DNA from: Haemonchus contortus
Lineage: Eukaryota > Nematoda > Chromadorea > Rhabditida > Trichostrongylidae
Direction: 5' to 3'
NCBI GenBank assembly: GCA_000469685.2
Contig: LS997565.1
Coordinates: forward strand, 1,956,005-2,020,004
Length of the DNA stretch: 64,000 bases
Shown: piece by piece, positions 51,401-59,557 of the stretch
How the letters are laid out: each line of letters opens with the position of its first letter
Numbering within the stretch: the first letter of the stretch is position 1
The notes under the pieces: model-generated
Seen by the model: only the letters and a program-made list of their open reading frames with translations
Database searches by the model: none
What the model was told of the DNA's origin: nothing
Position numbers and translations under genes: made by a program

Positions 51401-53901
51401 AGAGCTCGACAAATACCAATTTTCCCCTTTGGGATCTCATCTTCGGCCTTCCTGACAGCTTCTTTTACTTTTTCTTCTCTTCTCTTCCTCTTGGAAGACT
51501 CATAATCTCCTGTTTTCGTTTTTGAGCGCTTCATAGACCTAGAATATGGGCTATGAACATTATTGGTCTTCTAGCCCATTTCCATCCCATCTTGCTAACC
51601 GAAATAGAAATATTGATTTTACGCTTATGTCTCGTGCCAGTCCTGCTGGATTTATCTCGATGTGGTGCAGATGTATGGAAGAAGAAATTCCCAGGTGTTT
51701 CATATAAGGTTTCCATATAATCCCCCGTACTGTGAAACACTTTTTAGATCTGCTTTATATGGACGTTAGTCTATTGATTGTGCAAATTTCTGCAGGACTG
51801 GTAGCTTATCTGTGAGGTAACTGGTTGTAGAGTGATTGACATATGGATATCTTTGGTTGATTGCTTTTCTTCCCGTTTGATGATAAATTTGGTCAATAAT
51901 TTGATCGATCTGCCAATCAAAGACAGTGATTGGGCAGGACTTTCCATCGCCTCGTGCTGTGACTGTCATTGTAAACTCATTAATTCTTTAAGAGTAACCT
52001 TCAAGTTACTTTCACATCCGCTCTGACCTGAAGTGAAGACCTGCGACTGAGTGTCCAGTTTACGAATTTTTGATAACTATTTTTATTTATTTTATTTATC
52101 ATGATGAAAGGTTAAGAAAACTGCTTTTTTTCTCGTTGCAACTTCTCAGACTTTTCCTTTGATTTTTCTTCTTAAAATTTTTTTCAAATTGCCTATGTCA
52201 ATTGGATCTTATCAGGGTCGCCAACGTCAGATGCGAAATCTATTGGCATTCATTTCAACTGTATCAGATTTTTCTGAGAAGATTTTACCGCCTGTAGAGG
52301 CTGAGTAGTCGGTATTGGTGGGAATTCGCTAAAAAATTCCATTTCAGGCAATAATATGTCGTCGTCGATGGTTATAAAACGACTATCAGAGCAGCGATTT
52401 GTCGATTCAGACGGTTCAACACAACGAAGTCTTGCAGCCGAAATGAAAGAGCTCACATTTCGACCTGAGATCAGTGTATGTTAATCGCCATGTTTTAAAA
52501 ACTAGGAGCTCCACAATTTGAGACAAGCTGTCTCTGTCATCGCGAGCATGTATGTATAGTTATCGATTTTACGCTCATCCTCTTACGCCTAATGGATACT
52601 CGGCAATGGATACCATGTACTTTCCGACAAAATAATACTGATTCTCATTCTATGCTTGTAATGGGAGTCAGCGGCATTTGCAGTTTCTTTTGCAAATTTC
52701 TTTATTTTTACTCTTTATCCGCATACCTGATCCCAATATCAGGAACTTCAATTTTATGGGGGCTTCGCTTCCAAAATTCAGTCTGACTGAACTCACTCAT
52801 GACCCCCCAAATGTTCGATGCGGAAATCATGCCTGTGCCTACAGTATCTGGATTTGCTATGTAATCTGCTCTAAAAAGAGAATGTTACCCACAAATAACC
52901 TGAACAAGCCGGGTAACGACTTACTGGACGTAACATCAAGTATTCTGTGTAGGTTACGATAGTTGAGCTCATTGGTTCTCAAGAAGGCTTTCTAATTTCA
53001 TCCCTTTTAAGAACAAGGAAGAAAGAACCCCTACTTTCTTGGAAACCCCTACTTTGGAATCTTGGGCCTGGCTTTAACTTTTAGAGAGCAGTCGGTAGAG
53101 TCATGTGTTGAATTACTGGTAATTGTCTACATATGACTTCGTATTTGGTGATGGAGGGCACTGCCGATCGGTGCGCCTCGCTGGGACCTGAAACTTCGCT
53201 CTACTCGGCAAGATACCTCTCAGATCTGTGAATGAGACACTTGAATAGCAGGGATCTCTTATAAGTTCAGAAAAGTAAGAAGCATGGATGTACTATCCTA
53301 CAACGATAATAACCGTAGAGCAATCTTGCGTTGAAAACTCGCAGTTTTCCTTGGTTAAATTTTGTTGTAGCCATCAATGTCTTTAGCATGAGGTTTTATT
53401 AGTAACACTGATGGATTTCAGAGGTACGGGTATCCTAAGATCGACGCTCCTCGTGTTCAATTGGCCACATTTCATCCGAATTCCTCTGTCCGAACACAAA
53501 TTGCAAATCGTTGCATAGTGAGTTTTTTTTTCTTTTTCTCGAAAAAAATCTTTTTTTTTTCAAAAAAAAAAGTCCCTTGTATACACCGAATCTAAGTCCC
53601 TACTGTTCAGATATCGGACTCGGAATCGGACCCATGTGAAGAGGATTGTTTCGAAGGCATGAACATCACTGTAAACGCCTTCGATGTATGCGATGTGAGT
53701 ACCGTTTTTGCATTTTTACACACGTATGATGCTCAATTGTAGTTCTGACTGCTACCCTTTTCTGTTTAGGACCTCACTCTATCCGACATTGAGAAAGCAC
53801 CGACCCGATTCGAGCAGATACATCAAGCACTCAAACAAAATACCCAACGATACACGGCCGATCTGCGACCGCCCGAACGAGTCTGTTGCGTACTTATGTG
53901 A
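33373..53901 (+). CDS. Multi-exon gene: proline-rich protein with PAM2-like motif and CaaX box (unrecognised)
   Basis: Exons with matching phases: 33373-33499, 36547-36696, 37393-37557, 39960-40177 (frame change needed), 40937-41028, 42261-42368, 42590-42670, 44146-44230, 52348-52475, 53422-53517, 53611-53694, 53770-53901. ATG follows tttctttcag directly, so the first exon may be spliced-leader trans-spliced, or an upstream exon may exist. The protein (>450 residues) has an acidic/Pro N-terminus (ADRPPPSYYDG), a PAM2-like KWLKAPEFVPR near residue 43, a Pro/Ala/Met tract, a basic cluster RKKRRKRNK (possible nuclear localisation signal), Ser/Asp-rich linkers and C-terminal CVLM. CVLM fits a farnesylation CaaX box. 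PAM2 motifs bind the MLLE domain of poly(A)-binding protein, and this one keeps A-x-E-F-x-P but lacks the usual Leu-Asn. No globular domain is recognised. A role in RNA regulation at membranes is speculation. Confidence 0.72.
33637..33678 (+). CDS. Possible cassette exon of the CaaX gene
   Basis: The acceptor ttttctcag is good. The 42-nt exon keeps phase 1 at both ends and encodes EVPPEWFFVIEQS. The donor g|gtagaa is weak. Inclusion would insert 14 residues just before the PAM2-like motif. Confidence 0.35.
34215..34505 (-). mobile_element. tRNA-derived SINE in an intron, minus orientation
   Basis: Complement of the family. The 3' part near 34225 leads through 'tgacttgcggcggccagcca' and 'ggtaccaattaaccaaaccag' to a head ending 'actacaccacctccgttcc', the complement of the A-box region. 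Confidence 0.8.
35872..36060 (+). CDS. Possible alternative exon inside the CaaX gene
   Basis: After agggcaag, a plus frame is open to TGA at 36058-36060. ATG at 35911 has a good context (acaaaaatgtcc). It encodes MSINEVLDFYSEAQLSIGMI and later PPWHEPETPKDSTWDAV. The composition is coding-like, but a minus frame (35858-36118) is also open. It could be an alternative exon or chance. Confidence 0.28.
   Translation: MTPKSPSHHSPTKMSINEVLDFYSEAQLSIGMISLVPPWHEPETPKDSTWDAVGSRNCLDRA
36547..36696 (+). CDS. CaaX gene exon 2 (PAM2-like motif)
   Basis: Acceptor atttcag, donor t|gtaagt, phase 1 at both ends. It begins WLKAPEFVPRTKMLAEAFAP and ends LPPVGMAN. Confidence 0.75.
36838..36920 (+). CDS. Possible alternative terminal exon of the CaaX gene
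   Basis: Acceptor ctttgcag with phase 1, matching exon 2. It gives MVEEVGKRFPLRLGKCAIDL and then LEETQN and a stop at 36918-36920. If used, it would make a short isoform without the CaaX end. No clear poly(A) hexamer follows. Confidence 0.25.
37393..37557 (+). CDS. CaaX gene exon 3 (proline-rich)
   Basis: The exon enters in phase 1 after the weak acceptor cctgttaag, and its donor c|gtgagt is strong. It encodes APPFAIPPTHAPPYVAAPPF, a Pro/Met/Ala tract, then NGYTVNITNLN. A second frame is open here from an upstream cttggcag acceptor, but it does not fit the phases. Confidence 0.62.
38160..38310 (+). CDS. GC-rich low-complexity open region, doubtful exon
   Basis: A (CAG)4 run is followed by Ser/Thr/Pro-rich codons (TSLPLTSLAPTSTSSS), with GC content clearly above the surroundings. 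No acceptor/donor pair in this frame matches the phases of exons 3 and 4, so it may be an unrelated low-complexity island. Confidence 0.25.
38447..38504. repeat. Perfect 29-bp tandem duplication
   Basis: 38447-38475 is repeated exactly at 38476-38504 (agtcagttgaactgttttgc, then tttgctctc). Confidence 0.95.
39960..40177 (+). CDS. CaaX gene exon 4, with an apparent 1-base frame change
   Basis: The 5' half, after gctcaag, reads PPDIDHYDHFGISHATDSLS in the frame set by exon 3. The 3' half reads DVLDRSDILLFPEHPTAADL in the frame demanded by exon 5 (donor g|gtaacg after 40177). The switch must lie at about 40040-40057. One missing base there would make a continuous 219-nt exon with correct phases at both ends. 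Alternatively a shorter exon starts at 40057 after gtggaacag, and the upstream similarity is chance. The other donor, t|gtacgt, would create a stop at the junction. Confidence 0.55.
40937..41028 (+). CDS. CaaX gene exon 5 (basic cluster)
   Basis: Acceptor cctatttcag, donor g|gtaagt, phase 1 to 0. It encodes PPIPAIVLRKKRRKRNKNTQ, the possible nuclear localisation signal. The other two frames contain stops. Confidence 0.75.
41640..41925 (+). repeat. Diverged direct repeat with CpG-rich cores
   Basis: gccacgcgaccgcgcgcatc at about 41656 and ggcgcgacgcaaccgcgcgc at about 41831 are both followed by 'ctat...'. A related core lies at about 38905. The offset here is about 175 bp. Confidence 0.5.
42261..42368 (+). 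CDS. CaaX gene exon 6 (acidic, Ser/Asp-rich)
   Basis: Acceptor ctctttcaag, donor a|gtgagt, phase 0 to 0, 36 codons. It contains SSSHPLDPNGYASDRNG and ends VEDDESS. Confidence 0.7.
42590..42670 (+). CDS. CaaX gene exon 7
   Basis: Acceptor atgcttcag, donor g|gtaagt, phase 0 to 0, 27 codons. It contains CPDLSEEQLEMWDNYL, a short amphipathic helix candidate. Confidence 0.72.
42820..42935 (+). mobile_element. Partial SINE in an intron
   Basis: 'catccgggagagtgaaagta', 'cagacatgtagactggct' and 'ccacaaatcattagagag' match the middle of the SINE family. Confidence 0.5.
43468..43760 (+). mobile_element. tRNA-derived SINE in an intron
   Basis: A well-preserved copy: head gcggaggtggtgtagtgtca, B-box-like ggggttcagatc, body 'ccaaccaaaccttccattcc', 'ctgggaggataaaaacgc' and 'tgacttgtacatatgccgg', 3' end 'gtgcatcccaaaatggg'. 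Confidence 0.85.
43900..43918. repeat. G19 homopolymer
   Basis: A run of 19 G residues. The length in the real genome may differ because such runs are hard to sequence. Confidence 0.9.
44146..44230 (+). CDS. CaaX gene exon 8
   Basis: Acceptor ctttttacag, donor g|gtgcgt, phase 0 to 1. It encodes YAAAVDSKEKKERSTPPSSP and ends DVNEAS(G). Lys/Glu and Ser/Pro-rich, probably disordered. Confidence 0.72.
46740..46975 (-). mobile_element. tRNA-derived SINE, minus orientation, diverged
   Basis: Complement of the 3' end ('gatcccattttcgcgatgcg'), then 'cgacttccatttagaatcat' and 'ggtaccagttaactaacca'. Confidence 0.65.
48860..49085 (+). mobile_element. tRNA-derived SINE, diverged
   Basis: 'gttagcaccgaactcgtctg', 'aaaagtcattgtatagtcc', 'attcaaacgcctatacgatt' and 'gcccgccaaaatgggaccag' follow the family order. 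Confidence 0.6.
49545..49830 (+). mobile_element. Partial SINE followed by a second tRNA-like head
   Basis: 49545-49700 matches the family head and middle ('attgactagtggcgcattaa', 'gagttgtctgggaggaaa'). 49715-49800 has a different tRNA-like pattern (gataagagcacggg...ggatcgagtacc), like the one near 2400, which suggests a second pol III repeat family. Confidence 0.45.
51307..51534 (-). CDS. Weak candidate exon, basic/acidic, on the minus strand
   Basis: After attctag, a minus frame begins MKRSKTKTGDYESSKRKRR and continues Lys/Glu-rich, with a possible donor g|gtattt. It lies antisense within the large intron. The underlying DNA is polypurine, so the composition may be an artefact. Confidence 0.2.
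   Translation of the reverse strand: MKRSKTKTGDYESSKRKRREEKVKEAVRKAEDEIPKGKIGICRALTHWSYYIFENTISFPHTFIREKRSYRDVTS
52348..52475 (+). CDS. CaaX gene exon 9
   Basis: Acceptor catttcag, donor t|gtatgt, phase 1 to 0. It encodes NNMSSSMVIKRLSEQRFVDS and ends ELTFRPEIS. Its phase fits exon 8 exactly. Confidence 0.75.
53422..53517 (+). CDS. CaaX gene exon 10
   Basis: Acceptor gatttcag, donor a|gtgagt, phase 0 to 0. It encodes RYGYPKIDAPRVQLATFHPN and ends TQIANRCI. This is the most globular-looking part of the protein. Confidence 0.77.
53611..53694 (+). CDS. CaaX gene exon 11
   Basis: Acceptor tactgttcag, donor t|gtgagt, phase 0 to 0. It encodes ISDSESDPCEEDCFEGMNIT and ends FDVCD. Acidic and Cys-containing. 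Confidence 0.77.
53770..53901 (+). CDS. CaaX gene terminal exon
   Basis: Acceptor tctgtttag, 43 codons to TGA at 53899-53901. It encodes DLTLSDIEKAPTRFEQIHQA and ends PPERVCCVLM. The last four residues (CVLM) are a good farnesyltransferase CaaX box (aliphatic a1 and a2, Met at X). The neighbouring Cys could be palmitoylated. Confidence 0.8.
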   Translation, partial: DLTLSDIEKAPTRFEQIHQALKQNTQRYTADLRPPERVCCVLM

Positions 53902-53952
53902 TGATGACGTCATCCATGATGATAACATTATCTTTATGCTCTTCACATGCCT

Positions 53953-53958
53953 AATAAA
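53953..53958 (+). promoter_or_regulatory. Poly(A) signal of the CaaX gene
   Basis: AATAAA about 52 nt after the stop, a normal spacing for a nematode 3' UTR. Confidence 0.7.
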
Positions 53959-54460
53959 CTTTATCTATATCATTTACTCTTGATGAACACGCCATTACAC
54001 ACTGATCTGTTCGGGAAGAGGTTTTGAGTCCCGAACGGCATGTCGTGAGGCAAAGTTACATATGTGGAAGGGTATTTGGACGAGCTGTCCCAAAGTGTGT
54101 ACCATTGCCCTACGTGCACCCTCCCCAGCACTTGTTCCGGCATTGACCAGTTGGTAGCCTATGTATTTTCTTATTCATGGATTAATGCGTGACAAAGAGA
54201 TAATCTAAACAGATTTTGAATAAAATAACTTAATGGAACGGAATACTAGAGAAATTGTGGCTGACAAACATCTTCCCACGCGTCACCCTACAATAGAGGC
54301 TCATCCCGAAAATCTGAAATCTGATATAATGGATTTGAGCGGAATCTAAAAAGGAAACTTTGACAGGAACCTTGGGTTGTAGTGTAGTGTGTAGTAAAAC
54401 TTCGCAAAGGAGTGATAGCGACAAAGTTCATTACACATGAATGCAGTGTTTGCAACGGGA

Positions 54461-54531
54461 GCACCAATGGTGTAGCGGTATCATTGTACCCTCCCACGGT
54501 ACAGACCCGGGTTCAACTCCCGGTTGGTGCA
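54461..54531 (+). tRNA. tRNA-Gly (anticodon CCC)
   Basis: A 71-nt cloverleaf: acceptor GCACCAA with TTGGTGC plus A, D-arm around GTGTAGCGGTATCA, anticodon stem GTACC/GGTAC with loop CTCCCAC, and T-arm CCGGG-TTCAACT-CCCGG. All stems pair. It is a normal eukaryotic glycine tRNA. Confidence 0.93.
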
Positions 54532-54693
54532 AATGTTTTGCATTAGTACAGCTGAACCACTTCCTCACACAGAATCTTAAAGTACTTCTTAACCTCGGCA
54601 TTTGACATTTGAACAGTCGCTAGGACTTGCAGAATATCAGATAGAAGATGAAGGAAAAGTTCATTACACATGAATGCAGTGGTTACGGCACCA

Positions 54694-54765
54694 GCACCAA
54701 TGGTGTAGCGGTATCATTGTACCCTCCTACGGTACAGACCAGTAGTTCAACTACCGGTTGGTGCA
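54694..54765 (+). pseudogene. tRNA-Gly duplicate with anticodon CCT, T-stem disrupted
   Basis: The acceptor, D-arm and anticodon stem equal the first copy, but the loop is CTCCTAC (anticodon CCT, arginine codon AGG). The T-arm is altered and one base longer. The normal 5-bp T-stem no longer pairs with loop TTCAACT, although a shifted GTAG/CTAC hairpin remains. It is probably a pseudogene and, if transcribed, a glycine-bodied tRNA with an arginine anticodon. Confidence 0.8.
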
Positions 54766-55174
54766 AGTGTTTTGCCTTGGTACAGCTGAGCCACTTCCTC
54801 AATGTGTTCAAGTCGAGAACCGGTCATTCTACTACAAACATTTCTCTGCCACCTCTAATCAAAAGGTTGTCCTCAATCAAACAGTGTGGGATGCGTCGCG
54901 GGCAAGGTAAGGGAAGATACGGCTGGTAATGCCGGCTCGTCAGCTGTGGCAAGAAGCTCAAGTTCGGCATCTTGTCTACACTAAGAGTTCACCCAGCTTA
55001 GGTAAGGTGAACAAATACTGACGTCAAAGATGAATTGGACGAACTTGTGGCAGAAGCGCCTCAGAGGCTTTGATACCGCAAATGCATCCAGCCCGATACC
55101 GAACGGGTTGGGATTTGGAGGACACCTGTAGAACGGGCAGTTTCAGCTTAACTGTGTGAAGCTGCACGAAAATT

Positions 55175-56640
55175 TTGTCTCTGTCCCAAACGGGGTGGAA
55201 GCTTCCCCTATTTCCTTCAGCTACTGATGATTTACTCTCCAGTGATTATTGACCGCCCTCGACCACCCTTACCTCCCCTTTCCCTGAGGCAATTTCTGCT
55301 CGTCTGTCCCCTCTTACTTAATGAATTTTACTACTAGTAGTAGAACAGCAACAGGTACGGTACCCATAACGGGTGGGCGCAGTTGAGGACCTCGGCTCGA
55401 CGGCCGAGTCCAGACTCCATATTACTGGACTCGCCGCCCCGAGCCGAGCCAAGGCCCCGCCCACATAGGAGCCCTGAAAAAACTTGATCAGACCGACCAG
55501 GCCACTCACTTTGTGGAGCCAGTTTGGTGGTCTGGACAATTTTGACACTAGCATGATTGGTGCGGGTCGACCCACACGCTTTTCGCATTCCTTCGGGGAT
55601 CCTCTCCGCACATTTGTGCAATTCGTATCTATTCGTGTTGGAAAAGCTTGAAATTTGCGTTGGAAACGCTGAACTCGATAGAGAAATAGCCAAGAATTTT
55701 TGTAGAAAAAGCCCCATTTTGTTACGAAGTAATCTAGAATTCCAGGCAAAGTCCTCGAACTGACCCGTAAATTGAATAACCAATTTTGGTGGTAAATTAA
55801 AATTCTTATGTGGTGAAGAACCCTATAGTTTTGGTGAGAATTCCTATGATCTGAGATGAAAAGCCGCAAATAGGTGGTATTAAAGCCTAGGGTTGGTTTT
55901 GCAAGATTTGGTGCTGAAATTGGTAAAAATCGGTGGTGAGCAAGACCGAAAATGCTGAATTTATCAAAAGAAAGGAGTCTGAAGATCCTCGTACACTCCA
56001 TTCCGATTGAGTTAGGTTGCGTCAGTGATTCGGGTATTGCCTTCTACCCACTGATCCCAGGGCGTTTTTAGACGCAATAAGGACTCCCATACGACCTGCT
56101 ACTCAGTGACAGGCAGTGGCCGAGATCACATTGATTGGAACTGTTCGACATGCTGTATTCTTCCTTACTGCGAACGGTTTTCTCTGTGCCCTCCTATCAA
56201 GTGTTTATCAGTTTGTTTACCAGTACGAAATACGGTACCTAAGGTGATGGAGTCTTGCAAAGGACTGTCGGAGTTGAGCCGCGCGAGCAGCCATCAAACA
56301 TGGCTGCCGAAAAGACCCATTCCGAGAGAGCTCGGGTTAAGCTGGGATCTTTTGAGCCCGCAGCCATGTGTGCTCGGCAGCAGGATTTGTCCAGATTTGG
56401 GCATTAAGCCTGACCTGGTCGAAATCGAATGATTAAGCTGAATTTGGGCTAACCAAAAATCTGGAGCAAAAGCCGAAATTTGGTTAAAATTTGAAGAATC
56501 GGTTGAAAAACGGAAAATTGGTAAGAAAAGCGAAATTCGGGAAGAAAGCTGAAAACTGATGAAAAAGCCCAACTTCTGGTGAAATGCTGCACCTCGGGGG
56601 AGAATTCTGATAAAGCTGGGAAATTTCACGGCAGTTTAGC
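55175..56640 (-). repeat. Left arm of the foldback complex
   Basis: Contains 'gaggacctcggctcgacggc', 'ccgagtccagactccatatt' and the 'ggtggtgagcaagaccgaaa' block, all found inverted on the right. Confidence 0.85.
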
Positions 56641-57169
56641 GAAAAATATGTTTCGACGAGATCGTAGTTGTTGATCGAAACAAGAGTCGTATGTTTTTGT
56701 TTTTCTATATTTACGTTGTATGCTTTTCTATCGGCTAGTACACCGAGCAAAATCGTCGATGTCATCAGGTAGTTATGGTGTCGGGGAGAAGGCAGGTTGT
56801 ATGTGGGAGGTGATCGATGCCCAAAGCGAAACGCCCAAAGCAGATCATCAAAGCGAAAGTAGCCTGTTCCATAACGGAGGATAGAGTTTGGGTGAATTCT
56901 CGAGAATCACTTATTCTCCCAATAGGACGAACCATCAAATCGATACCGATACCTGGGGGTTCCCGATCTGTTCCATCGATGGCATGTACTGTGACGGTTT
57001 CCCACGTCCTTGTGGTGCATATCGATTACTACTGCCTTCCTTGTTTCTTCATTACCCTTGCAGAAGTCAGTAGCCAGGATCGAACAGAACTTTATACAAA
57101 GGCTTACTACGAAGTACGGATGAACAAAAGCATACCATTCCTGCTCCCATGAACAACTTGATCTGGTCA
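56641..57169. other. Unique loop of the foldback complex
   Basis: About 0.5 kb without arm-type units. It is open in several frames: plus 56817-57152 (111 codons), minus from about 57380 (157 codons), and a second minus frame of about 84 codons containing DGTDREPPGIGIDLMVRPIG. No family is recognised. Simultaneous open frames argue for caution. Confidence 0.5.
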
Positions 57170-59557
57170 AAGCATATTTTTCGACAAATGGACGCGCAAA
57201 TCCCGAACTTTCGCCAGACACAGTTTTTCCAGATTCTCCACCGGATCGCACCAATTTCATCAGAAGTTTAGGTTTCTTCACGAAGTATCGGTGTTCTGCC
57301 CGCATTACAGTACTTTCACTAATTACCGGTTTTTCCCCCCAAATTTGGGTTTTTTCACCAATTTTCAACATTTCCCTCAAATATTTCGATTAGACGATAT
57401 TCACCTGAATCATTCAATTCTGAGCTTTAGCTTTACCGCATCAGGTTTAACACAATAAAGCCAAAACTGGATCTTCCAGATTTTCCCCGAGTCGCAGCAT
57501 TTTCACCAAAAATTCGGCTTTCTAACCAGTTTTCAGCTTTCTCTTCATTTTTCGATTTTCAATGGTGGCTTCACCCGGCTAGGCCCAAAGCGGTGAAGCC
57601 AAAACCGGATAAATCCATCCTTACAAGCACACGGAACAGCAGCTTCAAGGAGCCCAGTTGACCCGAGCTTTTCCTCGGATTGGGCATCTTTGCCACCGAG
57701 AACCATGTTTGGTGACAGCTCGCGCGACTCACCAGCAAGAGACCTTTGGAGAACTCCATCACCTCAGGTAGCGTATCTCGTATTGGTAAACAAACTGATA
57801 AACACTCTACAAGAGGGCACAGAGAAAACCGTTTTGCAGTAAGGTGGAAAACAGCATGTCGAACAGTTCCAGTCAATGTGATCTCGGCCACTACCTGTCA
57901 CTGAGTAGCAGGTCGTATGGGGGTGCGTCATTGCGCCTGAAAACGTACTGATCAGTGGGTAGTCTACCCGAAGCACTGGTGCAACTTGACTTAGTCGGAG
58001 AAGGGCGTACGATAGTCTCCAGAATCTTTTCTTTTGACGAATCCACCAATTTAGGCCTTGCTCACCACCGATTTTTACCGACTTCAGCACCATTTTTGGC
58101 TATTGCAGAAACAGTCCCCTATGCTTCATTATCATAGATTTGCGGTTTTTTCATCTCAAGCCTTGGGGTTTTTCACCTAAACTACAGGGTATTTCACCAC
58201 GAAATCCCCTTTTTCGTCCCGAATTTTAGGCATTTACTACAAATCGGTTTTTGACTATGTGATGAATATATCTGACTATGCCGCACTTTGGGCTAATTCA
58301 CCAAAAAACTTGACTAATCCTACTAATTTACTGATATCACACATCAAAATCTGGCTTTTTCATTACAAATTTGGCCTTCTTATTACTATTTTAGGCCATT
58401 TTTGCCAATAAGTTCGAGTTTTTCGCTGGAAGTTTTGGGTTACTCTCTTACAGAACGGGGCTTTTTTCACAAACGAGCTTTGGCTATTTCTCCACCAAAT
58501 CCAGCTGCTCCTACACTAATTTCATGCTTTTCCAGCACAAATTTCAGGTTTTTCCAACACAAATTTCAGGCTTTTCCAACAAAAGTTTCGGGCTTTTCCA
58601 ACCAAAATTTGTGGTTCTTCCAACACAAGTTTTGGGCTTCTACAATACAAATTTCGGGCGTTTCCTACATAAATTTCGAGCTTTTCCAATACAAATTTCA
58701 GGCTTTTCCACCATCACACCTCTCCTGATTTGCAGCTTTTCTATCAATTGTACCCTTTTCCTCCTTTTCTTTTCTAGCTTCTTCTCCGACTTCCAGGTTT
58801 CCCATCAATTTTAAACTTCTCTGGTTTCCAGCTTTTTTATCATTTCTCAGCTTCTTCTTCAAACTTCAGTTTTTCACCAATGTCTAAGTTTTTGTGAAGA
58901 CCATTTTTCAGCTAATTTGCAGCTTTCCGGTCACTTTACAGCTTCTACAACTTAGCTTTTCCAAATTCACTCTTTGTTCTCTAGTTTCACCTGTTTGCAA
59001 GAATTCAGCTTTTTCAAAACTTTTTACGAAGTTTGGAAAATAAGAAGGGTTTCTCCATATTTGTACAGAAAGCATTCCTGAAGGAATGGAAGAAAAGCGT
59101 GTGGGCGACTCACACCAAGCACGCTTGTGTCAAAATTGTTAGACCAGCCGTTGTGAGCCGATCGAGTTGGTGGTCTGTTCTAGCTTTTCCAGGGCTCCCA
59201 TGTGGGCGGAGCTGGGCTCTCCGGGAGTCCAGTAATATGGAGTGTGGACTCGGCCGTCGAGCCGAGGTCCTCAACTGCGCCCACCCGTTATGAGTACCGT
59301 ACCTGTTGCTGTTCTACTACTTGTAAAATTCATTAAGTAAGAGGGGACAGACGAGTAGAAATCGCTTCAGGGAAAGGGGAGGTAGGAGTGGTCGAGGGCG
59401 GTCAATAATCACTGGAGAGTAGATCATTTCTAAAACAATCTGTAGCTGAAGGAAATGTGGGAAGTTTTCACTCCGTTTGTGAAGCGTGAGCCTTCAAATG
59501 GATCAAATCCTTGCTATGCCTTCTAGATAAAGCCGTGTTAGTTATTGAATAACTAAC
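57170..59557 (+). repeat. Right arm, inner copy
   Basis: Inverted match to the left arm: 'agtggccgagatcacattga' of the left appears in reverse complement near 57880. It ends with the 'ctcggccgtcgagccgaggt' block (59247 onward) and 'aagccgtgttagttattgaa'. Confidence 0.78.
58530..58712 (+). repeat. 24-bp minisatellite (about 8 units)
   Basis: Units of the form gcttttccaacacaaatttc plus aggc repeat with 24-bp period and substitutions. The plus frame 58402-58728 reads this as an FSNTNF-type peptide repeat, which follows from the DNA period (24 is a multiple of 3) and is not evidence of a gene. Confidence 0.85.

Larger units (their letters stand above)
44231..52347 (+). other. 8.1-kb intron of the CaaX gene
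   Basis: Phase 1 on both sides. It holds SINE copies (46740-46975, 48860-49085, 49545-49700), a C/G-rich tract near 45385-45415 and open frames on both strands with no recognisable product (for example 46207-46536, 51139-51525 and minus 51307-51534). Further exons inside it cannot be excluded. Confidence 0.55.
54423..54800 (+). repeat. Tandem duplication of a tRNA-Gly locus
   Basis: About 54423-54570 and 54656-54800 share a flank (aaagttcattacacatgaat), a tRNA body and a 3' flank (tacagctga.ccacttcctc). The offset is about 233 bp. The copies differ at scattered positions. Confidence 0.9.

Noticed and set aside
55318..56001. 227-codon minus-strand open frame, the longest in the window
   Set aside because: It is the left arm of the foldback complex read through. 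Related frames appear in the other arm copies with shifts and stops, and the peptide simply follows the short repeat units.
58402..58814. Open frames encoding FSNTNF-like peptide repeats
   Set aside because: The period of 24 bp is a multiple of three, so stops are excluded by the DNA repeat itself. No start context, splice sites or domain.
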